Shown here: positions 15,933 through 24,933 of the stretch, one piece after another
Layout of the letters: the number at the start of each line of letters is the position of its first letter
How positions within the stretch are numbered: position 1 is the stretch's first letter
Source of the DNA: Atopostipes sp964624875
Lineage (GTDB): Bacteria; Bacillota; Bacilli; Lactobacillales; Carnobacteriaceae_A
Assembly: GCA_964624875.1 (NCBI GenBank)
Contig: CAZUZA010000009.1
Span: 1 to 37,640, forward strand
Reading direction: 5' to 3'
DNA length: 37,640 nucleotides
Made by a program: the position numbers and the translations under genes
The notes under the pieces: generated by a model
What the model was told of the DNA's origin: nothing
The model's database searches: none
Seen by the model: only the letters and a program-made list of their open reading frames with translations

Positions 15933-16755
15933 AACCGTTAAATTCATCTAAATCTTGGCGATTTGACTCATCAATTTCTGTATTTTGATCAATGGATTGA
16001 CCTTCTACAAAAGGTGTAAAGTACACGCCGACTTCCATATCAAAAACCCCTTTAGCGCCTGAAACGGCAGCAACCATTTGAGGATAGTATGGAATTTTTT
16101 CAGCAAAGGTTGGTATGGACGATAAAACTCGGTTGCCATTATTCATAAACACTTGAATAAATAATGGATTGGCTCGATCTTCCAACAACTCTATTTCTGA
16201 AATCAAATTCAAAATTGAAGAATCTAATTTGCTTATTTCTTCAATCATTAAATTCAATTCAGATCCTTGTTTGAAATTGGATAAGACGGGTTGATTCCCT
16301 AAAGATACTCTGTAGGCATCATCTAAAACGGCCCCATTTTCCAAAACACGTAAGTAAGAGCCTTCTTGTGCAATGTAGGCCACCGTTCCAAACTCTTTCA
16401 CTTGAATCACAATATCGTTTAGTCCAGATCGTGTGACTTGTGTTTCAGAAATTTGTGGAATCGCCTCTGTAATCTGACTGGCAGATGTTTCACTAATCTT
16501 GAGTGTATCCAGTAACGAGTCGCCGCCTTTAATGGCACTTTCCTCGATAACGGTTTGATCATAAACCGCTAGATTCCCTTCAACGGAGATGGTACCTACT
16601 TTACTCCAAGGACTAATAAAGTATACCATCACAGCGATAAATAGTAAGTTAATGACAACTATAGGAATATAACGCTGGAGCACTTTGTAAAAAGGCATTT
16701 CTGGTGTATCTGGAACTTGTTCAACACTTTGATAGGCTTCATCTATATTTTCCAT
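15931..16755 (-). CDS. divIB: Cell division protein DivIB (FtsQ)
   Basis: DivIB is a bitopic divisome protein that works with FtsL and DivIC to control septal peptidoglycan synthesis. The 274 residues show a short cytoplasmic tail (about 1-30), one membrane helix (IPIVVINLLFIAVMVYFI, about 31-50), the POTRA domain starting VGTISVEGNLAVYD, the beta domain (about 125-240) and an acidic tail. AAAGGAG lies 9 bases before the ATG. It follows murG, as in enterococci and lactobacilli. Confidence 0.95.
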   Translation of the reverse strand: MENIDEAYQSVEQVPDTPEMPFYKVLQRYIPIVVINLLFIAVMVYFISPWSKVGTISVEGNLAVYDQTVIEESAIKGGDSLLDTLKISETSASQITEAIPQISETQVTRSGLNDIVIQVKEFGTVAYIAQEGSYLRVLENGAVLDDAYRVSLGNQPVLSNFKQGSELNLMIEEISKLDSSILNLISEIELLEDRANPLFIQVFMNNGNRVLSSIPTFAEKIPYYPQMVAAVSGAKGVFDMEVGVYFTPFVEGQSIDQNTEIDESNRQDLDEFNG

Positions 16756-16780
16756 TTAGGTACTTCTCCTTTCTTCAACA

Positions 16781-17911
16781 TTATTGTTGTTTCTTTTTAA
16801 CTTCGTCTAACATGACTTTAATGAGTTGATCTGTTGCATAAGGCTCGCCTAATTGTGAGGCACGTTCACTCATTGCTTTTCTAGCAGAGGGATTGCTCAT
16901 AAGAGCATCAACTTCTGCTGCTAATGTTTCACCACTTAGTGCTTCTTCATTTAATAAAATGGCTGCATTATGTTTGACTAAACTCATCGCATTTTTTGTT
17001 TGATGATCATCCGTTACATTCGGTGACGGTATTAAAATACTTGGAATCCCTAAAACAGTGATCTCAGCAATCGTTGTCGCACCACTTCGGCTAACAATAG
17101 CTGACGTATGTCTTAATACTTCAATCATATCGTTAATATAAGGTTTTACAACGAATTGAGGATTGCGTTTTAGTAAAGTAATCGCATCTAATTTCTCTTT
17201 TATCTCATCATATTGGTTTTCACCGGTTACAAAAATAACTTGGTAATTACGACTTAATAGTGTGAGGTAGGCATCCACCACAGACTGGTTAATTCTAGCT
17301 GCACCACGACTTCCACCAAAGATAAGCAAGATGTCTTTCGTAACATCTAAACCGTATACAGAGTCTACCATCGGCATTTCAGCAGAGGCCACTTCTTGTG
17401 CACGTGGGTTCCCTGTGAAAACAACTTTCTCTTCATAGCCGTCGACTTGCGTTAAGATATCATCAAAACTAATCGCTAAGGCATCGATTGAGCGAATTAA
17501 AAACTTATTGGTTAAGCCTAGGAAACTATTTTGCTCGTGAACCACTGTTGCGATCCCTGCTTTCGCCGCCGCGTAGCAAATTGGTGCACTTACATAGCCA
17601 CCTGTTCCCAAGACCACATCTGGTTTAAACTCTTCGATAATTTTTTTAGATTCTTGAATACTTTTTAAGAACAAGCCAACACTTTTCAGATTGTATTTCA
17701 AACCTTCTAAATTAAAACTGCGTTTAAAGCCTTCGATTTCTATCGCCTTAAAAGGAATCCCTTCACTTGGTACAATGCGGCTTTCTAGCCCTCTTTCTGT
17801 TCCTACGTATAATAAAGAAACATTGGCATCCATCTCTTTTAAGCGTCGGGCAACGGCTAGTGCTGGATAAATATGTCCGCCTGTCCCGCCTCCAGTAAGT
17901 AGTACTCTCAT
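16781..17911 (-). CDS. murG: UDP-GlcNAc transferase MurG
   Basis: MurG adds GlcNAc to lipid I to make lipid II at the inner face of the membrane. In the 376 residues the N-terminal glycine loop is MRVLLTGGGTGGHIYPALA and the second is LIFGGSRGAARINQ near residue 190. The UDP-GlcNAc-binding segment VSRSGATTIAEITVLGIPSI is at about 268-287, and DHQTKNAM follows. Full length. AAGGAG sits 9 bases before the ATG. Confidence 0.97.
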   Translation of the reverse strand: MRVLLTGGGTGGHIYPALAVARRLKEMDANVSLLYVGTERGLESRIVPSEGIPFKAIEIEGFKRSFNLEGLKYNLKSVGLFLKSIQESKKIIEEFKPDVVLGTGGYVSAPICYAAAKAGIATVVHEQNSFLGLTNKFLIRSIDALAISFDDILTQVDGYEEKVVFTGNPRAQEVASAEMPMVDSVYGLDVTKDILLIFGGSRGAARINQSVVDAYLTLLSRNYQVIFVTGENQYDEIKEKLDAITLLKRNPQFVVKPYINDMIEVLRHTSAIVSRSGATTIAEITVLGIPSILIPSPNVTDDHQTKNAMSLVKHNAAILLNEEALSGETLAAEVDALMSNPSARKAMSERASQLGEPYATDQLIKVMLDEVKKKQQ

Positions 17912-17938
17912 ATATCCCTGCTCCTTTTCGTGCTTCCT

Positions 17939-19306
17939 TTACTTCGTTAGTTGTTCGACTGCTTCAATAAAACGATCGCCTCGAACTTCAAAGTTCGCGT
18001 ATTGATCCCAACTTGCTGCAGCTGGCGATAGTAAAATCACATCACCTGGTGAACTTAAAGCATACGCTTTTGGAACGGCCGCTTCGACATTCGCCACTTT
18101 TTCGATTTGTGAAATACCGGCTTCTTTCGCCGCTTCAATCATCAAATCGGCTGTCTCACCGAAAGTGACTAAAGCTTTTACGTTTTGTTTTAAAGCCGGA
18201 ACTAAATCGGTAAATGTATTGCCTCGATCTAACCCTCCTGCTAAGAGAACGATTGGTTGATTGAAACCCTTCAGGGCATTCTCAGCCGCTTCAATATTGG
18301 TTGCTTTTGAATCATTGTAAAAAATACGACCTTCGTATTCTCCAACATATTGGGTACGGTGTTTAACGCCTTGAAATTGTCGCATAACTTGTTGGATAAT
18401 TTCATTCGATACACCTTTTAATTTTGCTACAGCAACAGCTGCTAGGAAATTCTCTAAATTATGTAGGCCTTTTAAGAATATATCCGATACTTCGGCTACT
18501 TCTTCGCCTTTAAAATAGACTTTTCCATTCACTGCACAAACGCCTTCTTCTAAGAACTCTAATCTTGAAAAAGGTAGTTTCTTCGCTTTAGCCAATTTTA
18601 AAACCCATTCTTCTAGATGAGGCTGATCCTTGTTATAAATCACATAGTCCGTAGCTGTTTGATTGGCGATTAAATTCATTTTTGCTTCTTCATAGCCTTC
18701 TTGAGAGCCATGATAATCTAAATGCGCTGAATATAAATTGGTAAGGACAGCAATTTCTGGTTTAATTGTGGGGGTTCCCATTAATTGGAAACTAGACAAT
18801 TCCATAATCGCATCATCTGCATCGGTCAATTCTAAAGCTACTTTACTTCCTGGTACGCCGATATTTCCTATGGCATAAGCTGAACCTTGTTTTCGTCCAA
18901 GACTAAGCATTTCATAAATGATGGATGTTGTGGTTGTTTTTCCGTTTGTACCGGTGATCCCTATTAAATAGGCGTCCATGATGGCCGTTGCAACTTCTAT
19001 TTCTGTGATGATCGGAATGTTTTGTTTCTGCGCGGCTTTTAGGACCGGATTGTGGTACGGAATGCCGGGATTTTTTATGATTAGATCAAAGTCTGCTTCT
19101 AAGAGATTATCTGGATGACTGCCTGATATGACCACGACTCCTGCGTCTTCGAGTTCTTTTGCGTCTGCGTCACCTGCTAAATCTTTTGCATCGTTTACAG
19201 TAACTTGCGCACCGAGTTCCAGCATGAGTTTTGCTGCATAGTAACCACTTTTCGCTAGACCCAATACTAATATATTTTTATTTTGATATTTGTCTGTTTT
19301 TACCAT
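17939..19306 (-). CDS. murD: UDP-MurNAc-L-alanine:D-glutamate ligase
   Basis: MurD adds D-glutamate to the peptidoglycan precursor, using ATP. The 455 residues show the N-terminal nucleotide-binding domain (ILVLGLAKSGYYAAKLM), the P-loop ITGTNGKTTTTS near 120, NIGVPG, the HLDYHGS segment and the C-terminal ligase motifs RTQYVGE and FYNDSKATN. The start is the ATG at 19306, 6 bases after GAGGTG; the in-frame GTG at 19315 is part of that site. Confidence 0.97.
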   Translation of the reverse strand: MVKTDKYQNKNILVLGLAKSGYYAAKLMLELGAQVTVNDAKDLAGDADAKELEDAGVVVISGSHPDNLLEADFDLIIKNPGIPYHNPVLKAAQKQNIPIITEIEVATAIMDAYLIGITGTNGKTTTTSIIYEMLSLGRKQGSAYAIGNIGVPGSKVALELTDADDAIMELSSFQLMGTPTIKPEIAVLTNLYSAHLDYHGSQEGYEEAKMNLIANQTATDYVIYNKDQPHLEEWVLKLAKAKKLPFSRLEFLEEGVCAVNGKVYFKGEEVAEVSDIFLKGLHNLENFLAAVAVAKLKGVSNEIIQQVMRQFQGVKHRTQYVGEYEGRIFYNDSKATNIEAAENALKGFNQPIVLLAGGLDRGNTFTDLVPALKQNVKALVTFGETADLMIEAAKEAGISQIEKVANVEAAVPKAYALSSPGDVILLSPAAASWDQYANFEVRGDRFIEAVEQLTK

Positions 19307-19330
19307 AAAGGACACCTCGTCAATATATTC

Positions 19331-20296
19331 TTAAAGCAATGTGATTGCGAGTAGTGAACCGATTAATGTAATCGCTCCGAAAACTCCGACAATTTTCCAC
19401 TCAGACCAACCGATCATTTCAAAATGATGATGGATTGGACTCATTTTAAAGATTCGTTTTCCTGTTAATTTGAATGATGTCACTTGAAGCATGACACTGG
19501 CTGTTTCGATAACAAAAATAATTCCGATAAAGAGAATTGTCCATTCTATGTTTAAGAGAATCGACATCGCTGCAAGTCCAGCACCTAACGCTAATGAACC
19601 CACATCTCCCATGAAAATTTTCGCGGGCTTTTTATTAAAGACAAAGAAACCAAGCAAGCCACCTAAGACGCTCACGGCAAAAGCTAAGACGCCCCATTGT
19701 TCTTGCGTATAGGCGATATAAGCGTAAGCTGCATAAGCGATTGAACCGGTTGTTGCCATTAAGCCATCAATGCCGTCTGTTAAGTTCGTCGCATTTGAGA
19801 AACCCACCAGCCAAAATACCGCAAAAATACCGTATAGATAACCGAGGTTTAAGTTTTCGATAAAGCCAACATTTAACTGGTTATCAAAACCATTTGATAA
19901 AATCACAATGTAGAATAAAATACCAATCACGACTTGGGCTAAGAATTTTTGACGACTTGTTAAGCCTTCGTTTTGTTTTTTGATTAAAATAATAAAGTCA
20001 TCAATAAAACCAATTAAGCCGTATAATACAAGAACTCCGAGTAACAGCCATAGATTTAAACCAGCTGTTAAATTAAATAGTGACGTAATTCCTGTTGTTA
20101 AAATGACCGATAAAATAAAAGCAACGCCACCCATTGTTGGTGTTCCACTTTTCTCTTCGTGCCAAGTAGGGCCTTCTTCTCTTGTGACTTGTCCTAATTG
20201 TTTTTCTCTAAAATAGCGAATAATAAACGGCATGAGTACAACTACAATTAAGAAACTTATGACTAATGGCCATATTGTTACATGCATAAATTCCAT
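19331..20296 (-). CDS. mraY: Phospho-MurNAc-pentapeptide translocase
   Basis: MraY makes lipid I by moving phospho-MurNAc-pentapeptide onto undecaprenyl phosphate. It has 321 residues with about ten membrane helices. Conserved loops are visible: GTPTMGG near residue 52, FIDDFI near 100, NLTDGIDGL near 171, KIFMGDVGSLALG near 230 and the histidine cluster SPIHHHFE near 290. AAAGGAG lies 6 bases before the ATG. First gene of its own unit, from the promoter at 20356-20384. Confidence 0.97.
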   Translation of the reverse strand: MEFMHVTIWPLVISFLIVVVLMPFIIRYFREKQLGQVTREEGPTWHEEKSGTPTMGGVAFILSVILTTGITSLFNLTAGLNLWLLLGVLVLYGLIGFIDDFIILIKKQNEGLTSRQKFLAQVVIGILFYIVILSNGFDNQLNVGFIENLNLGYLYGIFAVFWLVGFSNATNLTDGIDGLMATTGSIAYAAYAYIAYTQEQWGVLAFAVSVLGGLLGFFVFNKKPAKIFMGDVGSLALGAGLAAMSILLNIEWTILFIGIIFVIETASVMLQVTSFKLTGKRIFKMSPIHHHFEMIGWSEWKIVGVFGAITLIGSLLAITLL

Positions 20297-20355
20297 TCTT
20301 TTCTCCTTTGAAATAACTTAATTTTTATAAATAAAATAATAGAAAGATAGCTTCT

Positions 20356-20384
20356 ATTATATAGCTTGGTGATTGCCTACTCAA
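20356..20384 (-). promoter_or_regulatory. Sigma-A promoter for mraY-murD-murG-divIB
   Basis: The minus strand has TTGAGT (20384-20379), a 17-base spacer and a perfect TATAAT (20361-20356). The distance to the mraY start is about 60 bases. Confidence 0.85.
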
Positions 20385-20445
20385 TACCTTTTGTTTCAAG
20401 TTTGCGTATATTTAAACTCAATATATTTCAATCTTTGTAAAACAG

Positions 20446-20486
20446 AAAAAGTGGAAGTGGATTATTGGTCCAGCTCCCACTTTATT
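20446..20486 (-). terminator. Terminator after pbp
   Basis: On the minus strand AAAGTGG with GAGCTGGA pairs imperfectly with TCCACTTCCACTTT around a short loop and is followed by TTTTTC. Together with the promoter at 20356-20384 it separates pbp from mraY. Confidence 0.75.
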
Positions 20487-20493
20487 TGTGCCT

Positions 20494-22695
20494 TTATTCT
20501 ACTTCTGAAGATTCTGGCGTATCAATATCCATCACACCATTTGCATCTTCAGAAAGTGTTATATGAATGTCAACCTCTGGATCCATATAAGCTCCAGGTG
20601 CTAAACTTTGCTCGACGACATAACCTTCGCCACTAAACAGAATATTTACGCCTGTTAATTCAGCAACTTTTAATACATCGTTACGAGACCAATTGGTTAA
20701 ATCAGGCATTGTTGCTGCTCCATTTGTCATTAAAATGAGTTGCTGTTCATCAAATAATGGTGTTTCAGGATACGGAAGTTGTTGGACAATACTTGCTCCT
20801 GAACCAATTAATGTAAACTCACGCTCATTTTCAGTCAAGGCTTTTGACGCTTCAGCCACACTCATATCTAATAAGGATGGTGTGTCAATATAATGGATAT
20901 TGCCATTCGTAGCGTCATCATACGTTTTCTCATTGAAATCGATGATACGATCAACGAGCGGATGATAAACTCTCTGAACAACGGCACTACCAAAGCCAGC
21001 CTCTGGTGTATAATCAGGATCTTGAACCGTGATATACACAATGTATTTGGGATCTTCAGCTGGGAACATTGCTGCAACCGAGTAAATAAAATCAGTTGTC
21101 GAATACGTCAACTTTTCCGGGTCATAAACTTGAGCTGTTCCTGTTTTAGCAACAATTGAATAATCTTCTTTTTGATAACTTGCAGCTACGGCGCCTTCAA
21201 TCGAAATCGCTTCTTTTAAATAGCTCAGCGTTTGTCTAGCTGTTTCTGGTGAAATGGGACTTTGTCGCCCAGAAGGCTCGAATAGACTCTCTTCACCAGT
21301 ACCTGCTGCAACTGTTTTACCTAATAATTTTGGTTTGAACATTTCACCTTCATTTGCGATTGCTGAGAAGGCTTGTAACATTTGAATTGGTGTTACGGAT
21401 ATCCCTTGTCCAAACCCAGTATTTACGGCCTGAATCGGTGTTGTATACGGATTAATCCCAGCTTGCTCACTTGGCAAGCTAACACCTGTTATTTCGCCAA
21501 ATCCAAAGGCATCAAGATACTCTTTCCAAACATCATGACCCATTTCATCAATTAAATGAACCATTAACACGTTACTTGAACGAGCAATTCCTTCGAGTTG
21601 TGAGATCCAACCCCAACCTTTTGGAATATAGTCACTAACCGTTCGGCCATGGGCACGAATCGTACCAGACTCAAAGTAGTTATTTGGTTTAAAGACACCT
21701 TCTTCAACGGCTGCGGCTAACGTTAAAATTTTCATCGTTGATCCTGGCTCAAACGTATATTCAGTCAATAAGTTTTGCCAAGAAGCATCAATGTTTTCTA
21801 AAGTCGTCGCATTAAACGAAGGTCTTTGTGACGTCGCAAGAATTTCCCCATTTTCCGCACTCATGACTGTTGCTGTCATGTATTTTGGATTATGGTCTTC
21901 TTCTACTTCAGTTAAAATACTTTCTAAATGAACTTGTAATTTATGGTCTAGGGTTAAGTATAAATCATTCCCATCAATCGGTTCGACGACTTCATTTTTC
22001 AGCTTCGGCACAACATAACCTAAACTGTCTTTTTGAATCGTACGCTCTCCATTTTGACCTGTTAGTAGATCATTAAAGGATTGTTCTAAGCCCATTTGAC
22101 CAATCAATTGTTTCTTTGTAGGTGCATCATCATCTTGTGCTAAGTATTGCGCTAACCCAATCGTATGCGAAGCAAATACCCCATTTGGATAAAGTCGTTT
22201 TTGTTTTTCTTCGAAAATGATACCCGTTAAGTCTTTCGCTTCTAATTCTGCTTTGATATGACTTGCCGTATGATAAGACAAATTATTCCCTGCTGAACCG
22301 AATTCGACTTGGTCAACATCTTGATTCAAAAATCTCAAAATATCTTCAGAAGATAAATTAATATAATTTGAAAGCACTTGGGCAATTGCTTGTGCATCCT
22401 CAACGTGTTGTGGTCTTTCTGGAGAGGACCATTTATCTGTTAAAACAGCAATTAATTTATATGAGGTCGCATCAATTGCTAACGGATTTCCATGTCGGTC
22501 ATAAATAGTTCCGCGATAGGCTTGTAAGGTTGAGTTATCGGTATAAAGACGCTCAACATTTTCTTCTAAATCTTCTCCATCGATTTCACCATGAACCATT
22601 ATTTGAGAAAAACGCATAAAAATTAAGCCAAAAGCAAATACCGTGACAATGAAGAATAAGGACGAGAGATTCTGACGATTTCTAGTTGAATTCAC
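20494..22695 (-). CDS. Division-specific penicillin-binding protein, PBP2x-like, with PASTA domains
   Basis: A 733-residue class B transpeptidase cross-linking septal peptidoglycan (the FtsI/PbpB/PBP2x role). One N-terminal membrane helix (LFFIVTVFAFGLIFMRF), the dimerisation domain with YRGTIYDRHGNPLA, then the catalytic motifs: STMK in EPGSTMKIL (active Ser), SSN in ARSSNVLM, and KTGTAQ. Two C-terminal PASTA-like domains follow (about 590-715, with MPDLTNWSRNDVLKVAEL in the second). The start is a GTG at 22695, 5 bases after AGGTGA, at the end of ftsL. Upstream neighbours rsmH and ftsL confirm the role. Confidence 0.95.
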   Translation of the reverse strand: MNSTRNRQNLSSLFFIVTVFAFGLIFMRFSQIMVHGEIDGEDLEENVERLYTDNSTLQAYRGTIYDRHGNPLAIDATSYKLIAVLTDKWSSPERPQHVEDAQAIAQVLSNYINLSSEDILRFLNQDVDQVEFGSAGNNLSYHTASHIKAELEAKDLTGIIFEEKQKRLYPNGVFASHTIGLAQYLAQDDDAPTKKQLIGQMGLEQSFNDLLTGQNGERTIQKDSLGYVVPKLKNEVVEPIDGNDLYLTLDHKLQVHLESILTEVEEDHNPKYMTATVMSAENGEILATSQRPSFNATTLENIDASWQNLLTEYTFEPGSTMKILTLAAAVEEGVFKPNNYFESGTIRAHGRTVSDYIPKGWGWISQLEGIARSSNVLMVHLIDEMGHDVWKEYLDAFGFGEITGVSLPSEQAGINPYTTPIQAVNTGFGQGISVTPIQMLQAFSAIANEGEMFKPKLLGKTVAAGTGEESLFEPSGRQSPISPETARQTLSYLKEAISIEGAVAASYQKEDYSIVAKTGTAQVYDPEKLTYSTTDFIYSVAAMFPAEDPKYIVYITVQDPDYTPEAGFGSAVVQRVYHPLVDRIIDFNEKTYDDATNGNIHYIDTPSLLDMSVAEASKALTENEREFTLIGSGASIVQQLPYPETPLFDEQQLILMTNGAATMPDLTNWSRNDVLKVAELTGVNILFSGEGYVVEQSLAPGAYMDPEVDIHITLSEDANGVMDIDTPESSEVE

Positions 22696-22704
22696 TCATC
22701 TCAC

Positions 22705-23106
22705 CTACTCCACTGGCGCAATATTTCGGATGTTCTCTTCATGCAGCTCTAAACCATATTTTTGTGCAATAGCATAAATACGATCATATCTAGACAATTC
22801 ATGGGATTGCTGGTTTAGATTTTCGATTTCTATTTGTGTTTGCGCAATGCTTGAGTCCACATCTTGGACCATTCGACTCGAGTTTGTCATTTCTAAACTC
22901 GAATGAATATTCATCAAAACCAACCCAAAGACAATCATTCCCAGCGCTGTGATTAAAAAGATTTCAAATTTCGATAACCCTTTTGAAATCGGGACGGCTT
23001 GTGGGATTGGTTCAATGGCTTGTGTGACTTGGCGATATGGTTGTTGCATCGCAACCGTTTGCTCTTCTATGTCTGCTTCTAACTCTCTTGCTAAATTATC
23101 TTGCAT
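22705..23106 (-). CDS. ftsL: Cell division protein FtsL
   Basis: FtsL is a small bitopic protein that complexes with DivIC and DivIB and activates the septal synthase. The 133 residues have a cytoplasmic tail of about 50, a membrane helix (IFLITALGMIVFGLVLMNI) and an extracellular coiled coil (about 75-110). The C-terminal RYDRIYAIAQKYGLELHEEN is the FtsL signature. The start is the ATG at 23106 with GAGGGGGAG upstream; an in-frame start at 23136 lies before that site. Confidence 0.93.
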   Translation of the reverse strand: MQDNLARELEADIEEQTVAMQQPYRQVTQAIEPIPQAVPISKGLSKFEIFLITALGMIVFGLVLMNIHSSLEMTNSSRMVQDVDSSIAQTQIEIENLNQQSHELSRYDRIYAIAQKYGLELHEENIRNIAPVE

Positions 23107-23153
23107 TGTGTAACTCCCCCTCAATACGGAAAACAACTTCTAATTAAATTCTT

Positions 23154-24107
23154 TTATAGTTCCGTTTGCTTTTCAGCAATTCGCAATTTTGCACTTCGTG
23201 AACGCTTGTTACGCTCTACTTCTTCTTCCGTCGGCAAAATCACTTTACGGTTAATCAATTTCAGTGGTGCTTTTTTAATTTGACTTGGTAAAATCGGCAT
23301 ATTTTTTGGCGGTTCTTCTGCAGTCGAATACTCTTTAAAAATATTCTTAACGATCCGATCTTCTAACGAATGGAACGTAATCACACTGACTCGTCCATCG
23401 ATGTTGATCATTTTAATCGCTTGCTCGACCGATTCACTTACCGCATTCAGCTCGTCATTCACTGCAATACGGATTGCTTGGAATGTTCGTTTCGCAGGAT
23501 GTCCACCTGTTCTTCTCGCTGGAGCTGGAATACCCTCTTTAATAATTTCGACTAATTCAAATGTCGTTTCAATTGGCTTCACTTCTCTGTGTTGCTCAAT
23601 TCGACGAACAATTTGTTTGGAAAATTTCTCTTCCCCGTATTGGAATAAGATACGAACTAAATCATTAAACTCCCAGTCATTTACAATTTCATAAGCCGTT
23701 AATTTCTGTGATTGGTTCATACGCATATCTAATGACGCATCGTAGTTATAACTAAAGCCACGTTCTCCATCATCCAATTGTGGCGACGATACACCTAAGT
23801 CATATAAAACACCATCGACTCTATGTACCCCTAATTCACCTAGGGCTGCTTCTAAGTTTCTAAAATTACTTTTAACAATCGTAACTTGACCTTTATCTAT
23901 GTACTCTTTTAGCGTGATTTCAGCTTGTTCAATCGCAAAATCATCCTGGTCAAATGCGTATAAATGGCCATCTTCAGTCAATTCTTCCAATATTCTTAAT
24001 GAATGACCAGCACCACCAAGTGTACAGTCTACGTAAATCCCATCTGGCTTAATGTTTAAGCCCTCTACAGCTTCTTCTAATAATACTGTCTCATGTTGAA
24101 ATTCCAC
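23154..24107 (-). CDS. rsmH: 16S rRNA (cytosine-1402-N4)-methyltransferase
   Basis: RsmH (MraW) methylates N4 of C1402 in the decoding centre of 16S rRNA. The 317 residues show the SAM motif VDCTLGGAGHSLRILE near residue 25, DGVLYDLGVSSPQLDD near 100, RRTGGHPAKRTFQAIRI near 200 and SFHSLEDRIVK near 245. The start is a GTG at 24107, 6 bases after GGAGG, giving MEFQHETVLLEEAV; the ATG at 24143 is upstream of that site. Second gene of the division cluster. Confidence 0.96.
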   Translation of the reverse strand: MEFQHETVLLEEAVEGLNIKPDGIYVDCTLGGAGHSLRILEELTEDGHLYAFDQDDFAIEQAEITLKEYIDKGQVTIVKSNFRNLEAALGELGVHRVDGVLYDLGVSSPQLDDGERGFSYNYDASLDMRMNQSQKLTAYEIVNDWEFNDLVRILFQYGEEKFSKQIVRRIEQHREVKPIETTFELVEIIKEGIPAPARRTGGHPAKRTFQAIRIAVNDELNAVSESVEQAIKMINIDGRVSVITFHSLEDRIVKNIFKEYSTAEEPPKNMPILPSQIKKAPLKLINRKVILPTEEEVERNKRSRSAKLRIAEKQTEL

Positions 24108-24158
24108 ACTTAGCCTCCATTCATTCTTTAGTTTATTTTTCATGTTTAAAGTGTTTGT

Positions 24159-24590
24159 TTAAAATCCAAAGTCAATCATATCTTCAGCGATATCTTCAAA
24201 TGTTCCTTCAGCCTCTTCTGTAAAGTCTTCCCAATTTTCTTCACTCCAAATTTCAAAGCGATCAGAAACACCTATGAGGTAACAATTCTTTTCAATCTTC
24301 GCATAATCAATTAAATTCTGTGGCAGGTTAATACGACCTTGTTTATCAATCGTACATTCTGTAGCTGCTGAATAGAAAAAACGAGTAAATTTACGAGCAT
24401 CTCGTTTTGCTAACGGCAATTGCCCTAGTTTTTCTTCAATTTTTTCCCATTCATGCGCTGGATATCCAAAGAGACAACCGTCTAATCCACGAGTGACAAT
24501 AAAACGCTCGCCTAAATCGCCTCTAAATTTTGCCGGTACGATCAGTCGTCCTTTTGCATCAATCGAATGCTTGAATTCTCCGAGTAACAT
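24159..24590 (-). CDS. mraZ: Transcriptional regulator MraZ
   Basis: MraZ is an AbrB-fold ring-forming DNA-binding protein that regulates its own dcw operon by binding short tandem boxes in the promoter. The 143 residues contain two SpoVT/AbrB-like halves: MLLGEFKHSIDAKGRLIVPA with KFRGDLG, and CTIDKQGRINLPQ near residue 80; the DAKGR and DKQGR motifs are the DNA-contacting signature. Full length. AAAGGGGGG precedes the ATG. Its putative operator is at 24644-24670. Confidence 0.96.
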   Translation of the reverse strand: MLLGEFKHSIDAKGRLIVPAKFRGDLGERFIVTRGLDGCLFGYPAHEWEKIEEKLGQLPLAKRDARKFTRFFYSAATECTIDKQGRINLPQNLIDYAKIEKNCYLIGVSDRFEIWSEENWEDFTEEAEGTFEDIAEDMIDFGF

Positions 24591-24637
24591 TTTATTGCCC
24601 CCCTTTCTGATAATATCCCCAACTTTAATACGACCCT

Positions 24638-24646
24638 ATTCTACCA
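24638..24646 (-). promoter_or_regulatory. Extended -10 promoter of the mraZ operon
   Basis: The minus strand reads TGGTAGAAT (24646-24638), an extended -10 inside the 12-base block TTGTGGTAGAAT shared with the ftsA promoter. There is no good -35; the G-rich boxes occupy that space. The leader to mraZ is about 40 bases. Confidence 0.7.
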
Positions 24647-24670
24647 CAACCCCCCACTTCGAACCACTTC
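24644..24670 (-). promoter_or_regulatory. Putative MraZ operator: three boxes phased by 10 bp
   Basis: On the minus strand GAAGTGG (24670-24664), GAAGTGG (24660-24654) and GTTGTGG (24650-24644) are separated by 3 bases each, giving a strict 10-bp period that ends flush against the -10 hexamer. MraZ of E. coli binds TGGGN repeats with a 10-bp period, and MraZ of Mycoplasma binds AAAGTG(T/G) repeats, so box and spacing fit. Binding here would cover the -35/-10 spacer and block transcription. Confidence 0.8.
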
Positions 24671-24833
24671 ATTTGGTTTTTTCTCCCCTTTTTTCACAAT
24701 TGTAATATTTGTTATATTGTAAGCCCAACACGCGTTCGGATAACTCACTAAATATGCGCTTTTCGAGTGATTTTTGATAACTTTATGAATATTTGGCTGT
24801 TTTTGAAAAGTGGAGCGGTGGTGGGGGATTTTT
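24671..24833. other. AT-rich intergenic DNA between mraZ promoter and first gap
   Basis: No gene is seen. On the minus strand a second possible promoter, TTGGGC with TACAAT 18 bases on (about 24735-24706), lies upstream of the operator. The last 25 bases before the gap are G-rich on plus (GGAGCGGTGGTGGGGGA, about 24812-24828). No copy of the 42-bp repeat is present on this outer side. Confidence 0.5.
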
Positions 24834-24933
24834 NNNNNNNNNNNNNNNNNNNNNNNNNNNNNNNNNNNNNNNNNNNNNNNNNNNNNNNNNNNNNNNNNNN
24901 NNNNNNNNNNNNNNNNNNNNNNNNNNNNNNNNN
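24834..24933. other. Assembly gap, 100 N
   Basis: Exactly 100 unknown bases, the usual placeholder for a scaffold gap of unknown length. It borders the 42-bp repeat on its right side only. Confidence 0.98.
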
